Shown here in pieces: positions 1-8,495 of a stretch of DNA of 64,000 nt. This stretch comes from Splendidivirga corallicola (GTDB taxonomy: Bacteria > Bacteroidota > Bacteroidia > Cytophagales > Cyclobacteriaceae): NCBI GenBank assembly GCA_030442035.1, contig JAUJEA010000001.1:837559-901558 (forward strand), in the 5' to 3' direction. Within the stretch, counting starts at the first letter, position 1. The number at the start of each line of letters is the position of its first letter. Made by a program: the position numbers and the translations under genes. The notes under the pieces were generated by a model. It saw nothing but the letters and a program-made list of their open reading frames with translations. It did not search any database and was not told where the DNA came from.

Positions 1-442
1 TGTTTTAGGCATATTTTATTCAATTGGTAATGAGTAATTAAGAAAGATGACTGCTTTCTTAGATCAATAGCAAAACTAATAAGATAAGAGGTTAAAAAAG
101 TATTGAGTCTGGTTCGTATTTCTCACCACAACATGTTAAAATATTCAGGATCAAGCAATATTTGTGTAAAGAGAATTTTCAATATGATTGCCTATCACTT
201 TTTAAACAAATCCTTGAGCACTCAGGCTTCAGGTTTCAGCAATCAGTTTTGTTGTGAATCAGCCCTTTAACAGACTGATAGCTGACTGCTGAGACCTAAT
301 ACCTCCAATTAGCTAGAACATTTTTATAGATAAGTATATCATCCAAGTTTACTCATTAGGATTCTTATTTGACCCAACATCAACACTTCAGTACCGATAA
401 TTTCATGCTTCTTCTCTCTCTACTTGACTCCATAAATGCAGA
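1..442. other. intergenic region at left edge, no gene seen
   Basis: AT-rich sequence with no convincing reading frame on either strand. It probably holds the 3' flank of the aldo/keto reductase gene and of whatever lies left of the window. Word-like near repeats occur around 225-300, but no clear repeat unit could be defined. Confidence 0.5.
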
Positions 443-466
443 AAGCCGAACCTTACGATTCGGCTT
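443..466 (-). terminator. hairpin after the aldo/keto reductase gene
   Basis: Perfect 8-bp inverted repeat AAGCCGAA / TTCGGCTT with an 8-nt loop, about 45 bases past the reductase stop codon on the minus strand. No long T run follows, so it may be a weak terminator or a 3' stabilising hairpin. Confidence 0.5.
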
Positions 467-509
467 CAACCCAGCAAATTTCTAAAACCAAGTATAATAT
501 GTATGCGGG

Positions 510-1445
510 TTATCTTAAGTCTCTTATATGCGAATACATCTTTTCGCGAATTTCTTGATTTGGGAGTTTGCCGTAACCGGCCTTCATGTTGTCTACGAGA
601 TGATGGGGCTTTGAGGTTCCGGGAATGACACAATTTACCGCAGGATGGGCCAGTAAAAACTTCAAAAAATACTGTCCCCAGCTATTTATATCATACTCTT
701 TAACCCAATCGGGTAATGCTCTTCCTTTAACCAAACGAAAAAGTGAGCCCCCTTCGTAGGGTCTGTTTACGATGACTGCCACATTATGTTTCAAAGCAGC
801 ATCCAATAGCCCTCTTTCTGCATTTCTTTTTCTAATGGAATAATTGAATTGCACGAAATCTATTTTTTCCCTTTCAATAATATTTTTCAATCGATCGTGT
901 GAGGCATCCGTATAATGGGTGATACCAATGTACCGGATCTTTCCCTCTTCTTTCCAACGACGCAATGTTTTAATATGAGTTCGCCAATCTATCAGGTTAT
1001 GGATTTGCATAAGGTCCATTTTGCTCCTTTTCAATTTATCCAAAGAAGCCCTCATTTGGTTGATGCCATCGCTTTCTCCTGTAGTCCAAACTTTTGTAGC
1101 GTAAAAGAACTCATTTTGAAGACCAATTTCTTTGGTCAAACCCCCTACGACTTCTTCGGAACTTCCGTACATTGGTGAAGAATCTATCAATTTTCCACCA
1201 TGTTGATGCATCAGTTTAAGTACCTCTTTCAATGTTGCTCTATCAGAAGCATTCGATCCTACATCAAAAGTCAGCCAGGTTCCAACGCCAACGACAGGTA
1301 ACAACTCCCCTGATGACTTTATCTTCCTTTGCATCATTTTATTGTTTTCAGACAGGAATTCAAGGGGTTTTCCCAGTAACTGACTGGCACTTGCAAATCC
1401 CATCAATTTCAATATTTGTCTACGAGAAATGTTACTTGCATTCAT
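510..1445 (-). CDS. aldo/keto reductase with Tat-like leader
   Basis: This 311-residue protein is an NAD(P)H-dependent aldo/keto reductase. The family's catalytic tetrad is visible as Asp88 and Tyr93 (LIDSSPMYGSSEE), Lys118 (YATKVW) and His149 (MQIHN). The C-terminal GTSKPHHLVDN is the usual cofactor-binding loop. The N-terminus reads SRRQILKLMG followed by a short hydrophobic stretch, a twin-arginine-type signal, so the enzyme is probably exported folded with its cofactor. The ATG start includes this leader. The gene lies 11 bp downstream of the transporter gene on the same strand and is probably co-transcribed with it. The substrate cannot be read from the sequence. Family assignment is confident; Tat export is inferred. 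Confidence 0.9.
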   Translation of the reverse strand: MNASNISRRQILKLMGFASASQLLGKPLEFLSENNKMMQRKIKSSGELLPVVGVGTWLTFDVGSNASDRATLKEVLKLMHQHGGKLIDSSPMYGSSEEVVGGLTKEIGLQNEFFYATKVWTTGESDGINQMRASLDKLKRSKMDLMQIHNLIDWRTHIKTLRRWKEEGKIRYIGITHYTDASHDRLKNIIEREKIDFVQFNYSIRKRNAERGLLDAALKHNVAVIVNRPYEGGSLFRLVKGRALPDWVKEYDINSWGQYFLKFLLAHPAVNCVIPGTSKPHHLVDNMKAGYGKLPNQEIREKMYSHIRDLR

Positions 1446-1456
1446 AATAAATTAAT

Positions 1457-2776
1457 TTATGTCATCAACACTTTTGCTTCACCGGTTTTTTGTGCTTTTA
1501 ATTTTTTATTGCCGAGAGAAAAACCGGTAAAAGACCATAATCCGGCAATTGGGACTACTAATAAGGCAATTACTGGTAAGCTCAATCCAAAGGAGATCAA
1601 TCCTGCAAAAGCCCATCCTACAACCGCATCGCTTCCTCTGTAAAGGACAGTATCAATGAAGTTTTTTGCCTTATAACGATCTTCATGGCTTACCAATGTA
1701 AATAAAATTTCTCTTCCTGGCCTAAGCAATGAAAAATTACCTGCTTTATGAATGACCTGAACGACAACCAATACAGGCAATATGGTGATTAGACTTAGTC
1801 CGGAAAAACCTATCATTACCAGGAATGGTATAAGTGCCAGCGCTATGGCAAGTCCGAATTTTTTAATGATGCGGCCTGTCAGGAAAAACTGTGCGGTAAT
1901 TGCCAAGGTATTTGTAATCAGATCTACCAAAGCAAAATAGGAAGTTCTGGACGAACTACTATTGAATGTCTCTTCCACAATATGAGCTTGTTCAAAATAA
2001 AGAAAAGTTGAAACTGTGGTATAAAAAATGACCATGGCCCCAATTCCCATCAAGTACTTTGATTGAAAAAAGGATTTTACTCCTGCGAAAATACTTCCTC
2101 CAATAGCCCGATCATCAATGTTATTTAACTTCACCGGATGATTCTTTTTTTCATGTTGTACCTGCGAGATCAATTTTTTTATACACCAAACACTCATCAA
2201 TAATAGGCCTATGGCAATTAACAAAAGGTTCACAGGACCAATAGCATTGACTAAAAATGCAGCGATTGCCGGACCACAGATTGCTCCGGCACTTCCGCCG
2301 GCCGATATGATGCCAAATAATCTTTTTGATTGCTCAGTAGTGAATATGTCTACCATGAAACTCCAAAAAACCGATACAACAAAAAGATTAAATACACTGA
2401 TCCAAATAAAAAAGATGGGGGCCAGTATGAGTATGGAAACCCCGATCTTGAATAGAATGAAAAAAACTAAAATATTGGCGATAAAGAAGAAATAAGTTCC
2501 CGGTAAGAATTTTTTCCTGGGATAGCGTTTAGTTATAAACCCAAAAACCGGGACTACCGCTAAAGTAGTTATAAATGTTCCGGTAAAAAGCCACTGAAGA
2601 TTTTCGGCCCCTGTTGCTATTCCCATCTCATCCCGGAATGGCCGCAAAATATAATATGCACTTAACAGACAAAAGAAGTACAAGAAAGACCATATGAGCG
2701 CTGGTATTTCTGAGTCATTGACAATAAACCAGCGCTCTAACCATTTTGATATTCTAGCAGATAATGTCCTTTTCAA
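1457..2776 (-). CDS. MFS-type carrier of the ATP/ADP translocase (NTP/NDP exchange) family
   Basis: A polytopic inner-membrane protein of 439 residues with about 12 hydrophobic segments. The early motif YYILRPFRDEMG and the loop TKRYPRKKF resemble the Tlc/Npt-like branch of the MFS, whose founding members exchange ATP for ADP. Free-living Bacteroidota carry relatives whose substrate is unknown, so nucleotide transport should not be assumed. The start is a TTG: the frame is open upstream only to a stop at 2819-2821 with no in-frame ATG, and the next internal Met is near residue 51, after the first membrane segment. It probably forms a two-gene operon with the aldo/keto reductase. Confidence 0.8.
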   Translation of the reverse strand: MKRTLSARISKWLERWFIVNDSEIPALIWSFLYFFCLLSAYYILRPFRDEMGIATGAENLQWLFTGTFITTLAVVPVFGFITKRYPRKKFLPGTYFFFIANILVFFILFKIGVSILILAPIFFIWISVFNLFVVSVFWSFMVDIFTTEQSKRLFGIISAGGSAGAICGPAIAAFLVNAIGPVNLLLIAIGLLLMSVWCIKKLISQVQHEKKNHPVKLNNIDDRAIGGSIFAGVKSFFQSKYLMGIGAMVIFYTTVSTFLYFEQAHIVEETFNSSSSRTSYFALVDLITNTLAITAQFFLTGRIIKKFGLAIALALIPFLVMIGFSGLSLITILPVLVVVQVIHKAGNFSLLRPGREILFTLVSHEDRYKAKNFIDTVLYRGSDAVVGWAFAGLISFGLSLPVIALLVVPIAGLWSFTGFSLGNKKLKAQKTGEAKVLMT

Positions 2777-2938
2777 TTCGGGTACAACATTTTGTGATAC
2801 CCAAAGATTGGATAAGTGTTATCCGGATAATATTAAATTAATTAAAACGCCTGAGTGATTAATTAATCTGTCATTTTTGAGTGTTGAAGTGTTAGCGTTG
2901 ATAAGTCCATACTTGGAAATTTGAAATCGTAATTACAA

Positions 2939-3994
2939 TTACTCCGCGGTGATAGAACCATTCCGAAATTCAGATGGGGTCATCTTCATAATTTTTTTGA
3001 AAGCAGTATTGAAGGATGACAAAGAATTGAAGCCGCAGTCATAGGCTACACTGGAAATTTTTTGGTGGCCGAAATTTGGGTCTTTCAATTTGATCTGGGC
3101 TTCCTGAATACGATATGAATTAATGAATTCTGAAAAATTCTGGTTGAACTCATTGCTAAATAAATGCGATAAAATATAGTTAGGCACTGATATCATCTTA
3201 GACAATTTCGATAGGGTGAATTCAGGATCAAGGTAGGGTTTTTCATTCCTGATAGTTCCCAGCAACTTTTTCTTATATCTGTCCAATGCTTCCTGAGAGA
3301 CATTCAGGTTCCTGTATTTTTCCTCTTTTAGTTTTTTCTGAAATATTTGTTGGTTTCGCAGTCCATAAAAACTCAATACATAGATAATACATGAATACAA
3401 CACCGGTCCGAGGAAATAAGAAGTAAGGCCCAACACATAGTTAGAAAAATAGGCCATTCCTAATACAGTAGTCCCTATCCATAAATTCCTGATCCATTTA
3501 TAGTTCACCTGATCGGGATCTATCTTTTGCTCTTTTATCTTTCTATAACCTGATACAAGTATCAGAAGAGCGAGAATCATATAAACCAGGTGATAATATA
3601 ATAGGAAGGTATAACCTCCTGCATACCAGAAGTCATTGAGTGTCAAATTTGTACAAAGTATGACCAAAATCAAGGCTGGCAGGACATGAAGAAGATTTAG
3701 ATTGTTAAACGTCCTTTCCGGGTAGATATAATAGTATATATAAAGCAACAAGAAAGGACCGGAAGCGGCATGGGCTGCAAAACCAATATTCAATACCCAA
3801 AGTGGAACATCATCCCAAAAGCCCCAAAGGACAGATTTTGTGACACGAAACGCTAATGCAAGAAAAAGAGCCACCAATAAAATATTGGAGATTTCAGCCC
3901 TTTTTTTTAAACTCAAAACATAAAAAGCCAGAAAATAACTTTGAATAGCACCGATGCTGCTTATTAAAATAGTCAGTTCTTTAGACAAGGGCAT
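2939..3994 (-). CDS. membrane-anchored AraC-family transcriptional regulator
   Basis: The first about 215 of 351 residues form seven or so hydrophobic helices. They are followed by a charged linker and a C-terminal AraC/XylS DNA-binding domain (about 245-345). The second helix-turn-helix is clear: ISSVAYDCGFNSLSSFNTAFKKIM, read here as the segment beginning ISSVAYDCGFNS, then KMTPSEFR. This 7TM-plus-AraC build is common in Bacteroidota and suggests direct sensing at the membrane. The target is unknown. The neighbours are the transporter downstream (162 bp) and the four-repeat secreted protein upstream (72 bp from its stop), both on the same strand. Confidence 0.9.
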   Translation of the reverse strand: MPLSKELTILISSIGAIQSYFLAFYVLSLKKRAEISNILLVALFLALAFRVTKSVLWGFWDDVPLWVLNIGFAAHAASGPFLLLYIYYYIYPERTFNNLNLLHVLPALILVILCTNLTLNDFWYAGGYTFLLYYHLVYMILALLILVSGYRKIKEQKIDPDQVNYKWIRNLWIGTTVLGMAYFSNYVLGLTSYFLGPVLYSCIIYVLSFYGLRNQQIFQKKLKEEKYRNLNVSQEALDRYKKKLLGTIRNEKPYLDPEFTLSKLSKMISVPNYILSHLFSNEFNQNFSEFINSYRIQEAQIKLKDPNFGHQKISSVAYDCGFNSLSSFNTAFKKIMKMTPSEFRNGSITAE

Positions 3995-4066
3995 GTTTAG
4001 TTATTTTCCTCTAATTTAAGGATTAGGCAATTTAAGTCTTACCGGACATTGGGGTAAATCTTAGGC

Positions 4067-5764
4067 TTAGCGTTCCGATAATTTACCATTTTGCTGTTTA
4101 ACCAATTGCCTCAAAACATGTGTTACTACCCTCGCTTCCTCAATATTAGAAATTCTCATGGTTAACTTATTGAGGTATTTGCCATCTTCACCATTTTTAG
4201 TGGTCTTTACAAAATTCTCACCACCCCGTACCTGCGCCTCCACAAAAATTTCCTTACCTCTCACTTGAAAGTCTATTTTTCCACCATCTAGGTCGGTAAG
4301 ATTCACTTCCTGCGTTCCGGATTTACTGTCATTGGTATTAACTGACTCTAGTTTCACCAGATTATGTTTTTCTTTATCATATGAAAATGATTGTTCATGG
4401 CTATCATCATTGATATTAACAGTGCCAATCTTTTTCGTAAGGAAATCAAGCATTTCAGTGGAAGATGGATCCTTTTTCCCATTGACCAAAATGTTTTGAC
4501 TTTGTTCACCGCTTAGTTTTATAAGATTCCTGAAAGCTGATTCCAGTGCTTTAGCATTTTCAATATCAGAAGCAATGATATCAAATTTGTTCTTATACGC
4601 GTCCAGTTGGTCACCTTCAAGCGAGGCAATAAAATTCTTCTTTGGTTTTGCTTCAACATTGATCAATACTTGGGTTCCCTTTGTTCTGAATGCTATTTTA
4701 CTTCTGTTCAGATCAATGGGATTAAATGTAAAAGTTCTGGATTCATCTTTACTTCCATCACTAAGCTTGTAGGACAGCACCTGAGGGTATTTATCCATCA
4801 CGCCGAGTGATTGATCAAAAACATGATCATTGATATTCACAATCCTGATATTATCGATCAAATACTTAACCGTTTCTTTGTAAGATAGTTCAGAATCATA
4901 ATCGCTCTTTTGGTTTTCATCGGCATAGGCTTTCAATGATTCAAGGGCTGCTTTTAGTTTCTTTCCTCCAGCAATATTTTCGGCTCGAATCGATACTTTA
5001 TTTACAAAACGCTTTACTGCACCATCTTCACTGTATTTAACGTAGTTCTTTTTCAGCTTGGTTTCCGCCTCAACAAAAAGCGCATTGCCTTTAACCTCCA
5101 GGCTGATTTTGTTTTTGTCGATATCCGAGAAATTCAGATGGTAGGACACAGATGTGGAGCGACCATTGTCCGTAGAAAATGTAACAATGCCATTCTTCGA
5201 CTTATCATAAGTAAAGCTTTGATCGAACTGATCATCATTGATCGTGATTGGTTTTATATTTTTCTCAAGAAAGTCCAGTATGGCAGTCGCGTTTCCTGAA
5301 TCATCAAAATATTGCTTTTTGGTGTCTTCAGCATGCTCAGCGATAGATTTCAGATTATTAACTATTTCTCTGGCATTTTCAATATTCTGTGCCTGAATGT
5401 TTATTTCATTCACGTAGTTACCTAGTTTACCATCTGTTTCATATTGAATGAACTTCCTGTCCCCTTTGGTTTTAGCTTCAACTAATACAGCATTTTTCTT
5501 AGTAAAAAACCTGATCTTATTCTTATCCAAATCCACCAGATTGAAATAATAGGTATCGCTTTTATCTCTCTTAGTATCATGTACCACAAAGCTAATCGCG
5601 AGATCCTCTTGTGCCACCGGAGAAAATTTTTGTTCAATTATATCCCCCTTTAACTCTTTATTGATGATCAATTTCTTTAAAGCGTCAATATTGGATTGAT
5701 AGTCTTGCGAGATAGCTGATGAACTTATTAGAAAGATCAATATAAGATTTAGGGACTTCTTCAT
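4067..5764 (-). CDS. secreted protein with four copies of an unrecognised domain
   Basis: The protein has 565 residues from the ATG at 5764 and begins MKKSLNLILIFLISSSAIS, a signal peptide. The frame is open further upstream, but that would bury the signal. The mature part is four copies of a unit of about 125-135 residues. Each copy has the pattern INDD...QSF.YDK, then (V/L)NL.DLD..KI.F...G, then (I/L)FVEA......NFVK, then NK(L/V).(M/I)R..NIE.A. The mix of alternating strands and a closing helix suggests a small alpha/beta or lipocalin-like fold. I do not recognise the family. The copies are strongly diverged, so the duplication is old. It is probably periplasmic or surface located. Confidence 0.8.
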   Translation of the reverse strand: MKKSLNLILIFLISSSAISQDYQSNIDALKKLIINKELKGDIIEQKFSPVAQEDLAISFVVHDTKRDKSDTYYFNLVDLDKNKIRFFTKKNAVLVEAKTKGDRKFIQYETDGKLGNYVNEINIQAQNIENAREIVNNLKSIAEHAEDTKKQYFDDSGNATAILDFLEKNIKPITINDDQFDQSFTYDKSKNGIVTFSTDNGRSTSVSYHLNFSDIDKNKISLEVKGNALFVEAETKLKKNYVKYSEDGAVKRFVNKVSIRAENIAGGKKLKAALESLKAYADENQKSDYDSELSYKETVKYLIDNIRIVNINDHVFDQSLGVMDKYPQVLSYKLSDGSKDESRTFTFNPIDLNRSKIAFRTKGTQVLINVEAKPKKNFIASLEGDQLDAYKNKFDIIASDIENAKALESAFRNLIKLSGEQSQNILVNGKKDPSSTEMLDFLTKKIGTVNINDDSHEQSFSYDKEKHNLVKLESVNTNDSKSGTQEVNLTDLDGGKIDFQVRGKEIFVEAQVRGGENFVKTTKNGEDGKYLNKLTMRISNIEEARVVTHVLRQLVKQQNGKLSER

Positions 5765-6209
5765 TATCGTTTTTTTTAATTTAAGAATAAGAAAGACTAT
5801 TGTGTATTGCAAATGCTGAAAACTGTAGTAGCAATGCATGAAAATTTTAACTTTATTAGATGAAGTTAAAGCTTGTGATTTAGCCACCAAAGTATTATCT
5901 CCTCGATACCAGATGCTTACCAAGTACAAACCACAAGTTCTTCTCCCCTACAATAAAGTTACAATTTTTTACCTCTACTCAACAACATCGGACGCACCAA
6001 AACCTTATTCATTTAAGAATCCTGGGTTACTTATCCCATTCCTGTTTACCAAACTCACCATTGCCTGAACTAGAGCTTATTAGTTCAACCAACGGAGTCA
6101 ATGGGTAAAGGCTCCTGCAGCTTTTATTTTAAAACTTTATTCAACTAACCTGGGTATAGAAACCGCTGGTGCAGGAAGCGAGATCTATAGCCAATCAAAG
6201 AAAAGTATT
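5765..6209. other. divergent intergenic region
   Basis: This holds the upstream regions of the four-repeat protein gene (minus) and the trypsin-like protease gene (plus). One open frame on the plus strand (5838-6068) lacks any recognisable feature and overlaps the former's leader. I see no repeat or strong hairpin. Confidence 0.5.
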
Positions 6210-7226
6210 ATGATAAAACAGACATTAGATTCGCAGATGCTCAAGATCTCTGAAATTCAAAGTAAGCATCAGGAGGAATTATTGAACATGCAAAATGTTG
6301 TTGGTGTCTCCATAGGACACAACATAAAAAACGATGTTGAAAGTGATAAACCGGTTATCTCTGTATTGGTAAGTCACAAATTGGATAAGGGTTTACTTGG
6401 ATCCGCAGATCTTATACCAGCAAAATTGGATGGAATTGAAACCGATGTTGTGGAAACCGGCGAATTATTTGCAGGTAATTTATTATCAGAGAAGGTCCAG
6501 GAAGATGAAATTCAAGATTTTGAACAGGTGGGTTCTTCCAGTCCATTCCTGACAAGAAGAATTCGGCCTGCTATGGGTGGCTACAGCATAGGCCATCCTA
6601 AAATTACTGCCGGTACTTTAGGAACATGTTGTTACGATTTGACACCTTTTCCCAGCAAGCCCGACAAATATTATATCCTAAGCAATAATCATGTCTTGGC
6701 CAATTCAAATAATGCAAAGATCGGCGACCCAATATTACAACCAGGCCCATCCGACGGAGGAAGAGCTCCAGGTGATATTATTGCCAGATTGAGCCGTTTT
6801 ATTCCTATTCGCTTTATGACGGAAAAATCCAAGCCATGCAATTATGTTGATGCTGCCATTGCCGAGGGCAATTTGCGAGATCTGAATCGAGAGGTGTACT
6901 GGGGTGGTTATATCAAGAAACTCTATGCTGCTCCAAAAGTTGGAGATATTGTGCAAAAAACAGGTCGCACCACTGGTTTCACAACTGGTAAAGTCACTAA
7001 CATTAATGCAACGGTCAATGTCAATTATGGAAATGGCAAGATTGCCAGATTCTGTAGACAGATCGTGACTGATTGCATGAGCCGCGGAGGAGATTCGGGT
7101 AGCATTGTTATGAATCGAGAGGAAGGTGCCGTAGGCCTATTGTTTGCAGGATCAGCTACCAGAACTATTCTCAACAATATTCTTTACGTTCAGGCATTGC
7201 TGAGGATCAGAGTTACAGAAATTTAA
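6210..7226 (+). CDS. Nal1-like trypsin-fold serine protease
   Basis: A 338-residue protein without a signal peptide. The C-terminal two thirds is a chymotrypsin-fold peptidase with a readable triad: His161 (LSNNHVLA), Asp214 (NYVDAAIAEG) and Ser296 (SRGGDSGSIV). The context NNHVLA...GDPILQPGP and KTGRTTG.T.G is typical of the NAL1-like group known from plants and bacteria. Residues 1-90 form a separate N-terminal domain (NVVGVSIGH ... VISVLVSH ... VVETGELF). This domain is repeated as a free-standing protein in the next gene. Ser-His-Asp are intact, so it should be active. With no export signal it is probably cytoplasmic. The gene opens the protease-rich region. Confidence 0.88.
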   Translation: MIKQTLDSQMLKISEIQSKHQEELLNMQNVVGVSIGHNIKNDVESDKPVISVLVSHKLDKGLLGSADLIPAKLDGIETDVVETGELFAGNLLSEKVQEDEIQDFEQVGSSSPFLTRRIRPAMGGYSIGHPKITAGTLGTCCYDLTPFPSKPDKYYILSNNHVLANSNNAKIGDPILQPGPSDGGRAPGDIIARLSRFIPIRFMTEKSKPCNYVDAAIAEGNLRDLNREVYWGGYIKKLYAAPKVGDIVQKTGRTTGFTTGKVTNINATVNVNYGNGKIARFCRQIVTDCMSRGGDSGSIVMNREEGAVGLLFAGSATRTILNNILYVQALLRIRVTEI

Positions 7227-7259
7227 AAGAGTAAGTTTATTCTGAAATAGTTGTAACTT

Positions 7260-7291
7260 AGGGTGAAAGTGACTAAGGCCGCTTTCACCCT
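7260..7291 (+). promoter_or_regulatory. strong hairpin between the protease and the small downstream gene
   Basis: GGGTGAAAG at 7261-7269 pairs perfectly with CTTTCACCC at 7282-7290 (12-nt loop), extended by one A-T pair. It lies 34 bases after the protease stop and 17 bases before the next ATG. There is no T run, so it could be a weak terminator, an RNA-stability element or a translational control structure. Confidence 0.55.
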
Positions 7292-7307
7292 GATAAATAT
7301 TTTAAAC

Positions 7308-7514
7308 ATGACCATTGAGACAGCAATAGAGGAACTTCAATCGTGGTTGGATATTAAGTATATTGAGGGTATCGCACAGGGTCAGGAGAATGATGAAAGT
7401 TGTATAACAGTTTTTATATCAAACTCGCAGATTCGTGATGTTTTACCATCTAATTACAAAGGTTTTAGGATAGTGGTTGAAGAAACCGGAACCTTTAATA
7501 GTTTGGGGTTGTAG
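7308..7514 (+). CDS. small protein resembling the protease's N-terminal domain
   Basis: The frame opens with a GTG at 7263, but the ATG at 7308 lies just after the hairpin and gives a compact 68-residue protein. Its pattern YIEGIAQG ... ITVFIS ... LPSNYKGFRIVVEETGTF follows, in order, residues 29-87 of the upstream protease (NVVGVSIG ... ISVLVSH ... LDGIETDVVETGELF). I infer that it is a stand-alone copy of that domain. In proteases such domains can act as prodomains or inhibitors, but no function is shown here. It has no signal peptide and no catalytic residues. It may be co-transcribed with the protease if the hairpin is leaky. Confidence 0.65.
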   Translation: MTIETAIEELQSWLDIKYIEGIAQGQENDESCITVFISNSQIRDVLPSNYKGFRIVVEETGTFNSLGL

Positions 7515-8495
7515 GTTTTATTTTTTTGCCCTTTATAAATCCGATTGGGATACACAGCTCACTCCAAATAGTAAAGTCAACAATCCTTTGTGAGTTGAAG
7601 TTCCAGGTAGTGTAAGGTAGTTTCTTTTCTAATTGGGATCATATTTTTTACCAAATCAGTGTTTGTAATCATACCACTCAGTTACAGTTCTTTTTTTACT
7701 TCATTGATGGAAGAGCTGATAGGAAAATCAGAACTGAAGCCATCTGAAATATACCAACAAAGTCACCTGGCTTCTTCATAGAAATTAAATAATCAACCCG
7801 CTAAATGATCTCACTCATAAAGTAATTGAAATTGATTATTGACCTAAAAGTTATCACTTCGACTCTTTTTATGTTTCATTATTGCTTCATCTTTACAATA
7901 TCGTTATTGATGGCAAAGCATCCTCTTCCCGCATGTGGTGACACCTCAGAATTGTTTTGAAAATTTTTGTACTCAAAAAGCATTTTTGAGTAAGCAATGC
8001 TTTATAATGGTACAAAGCTGCCCAAAACAGAGAAAAGACTGAAGAGTTTTTGGCTGGTAGATTACCACACTACAGGAAAGCAAATGACACAACCCATCCA
8101 TTTAATACTATCACCTTATATAATCCATCTTCAAATCTACGGAAGATCAAAGCACCATAGTGTGCCATTAATTCCAGAGATGATGAGGTCCACCCTCCAG
8201 AATTAGGCATCATGAAGAAAGAAATTAAAAAAAGGCTATTATATTCTGCTACCTATAGTGGAAGAAACCAAGTGAATACGGAACACATTCAATCCAAAAA
8301 TTTGAGAAAAATACCTGAAGGAATTGTTGATGATAGCAGAGGGGTGATGAGGATGTTTTTGATCAAAATCTGAAAAACCGCCGTTTATCATCCATTTACG
8401 GACACCGGGGTTTGGTCTGAGAAACCTCACCCCGGGCCTGAATGGTTATCAAATGATTTCTTCACATAGCGGATAATAAATTAATAAGAGCCAAC
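7515..8495. other. 981-bp region without a supported gene
   Basis: Short open frames (7997-8206 plus, 8212-8373 plus, 8239-8430 minus) have no recognisable motif, poor composition or mutual overlap. The region may be decayed coding DNA. The only clear structure is the hairpin at 7970-7992. Confidence 0.5.
7970..7992. repeat. perfect 10-bp hairpin
   Basis: TACTCAAAAA at 7970-7979 and TTTTTGAGTA at 7983-7992 form a perfect stem with a 3-nt loop. It is AT-rich and has no adjoining gene end, so its role is unclear. Confidence 0.5.

Noticed and set aside
200-300. Word-like near repeats in the left-edge spacer
   Set aside because: No defined unit or spacing; cannot be told from chance AT-rich similarity.
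5838-6068. 76-codon plus-strand frame upstream of the trypsin-like gene
   Set aside because: It runs through the leader of the divergent gene and has no recognisable feature.
7997-8430. Short frames on both strands in the empty part of the protease island
   Set aside because: They overlap each other, lack motifs and show no clear start context.
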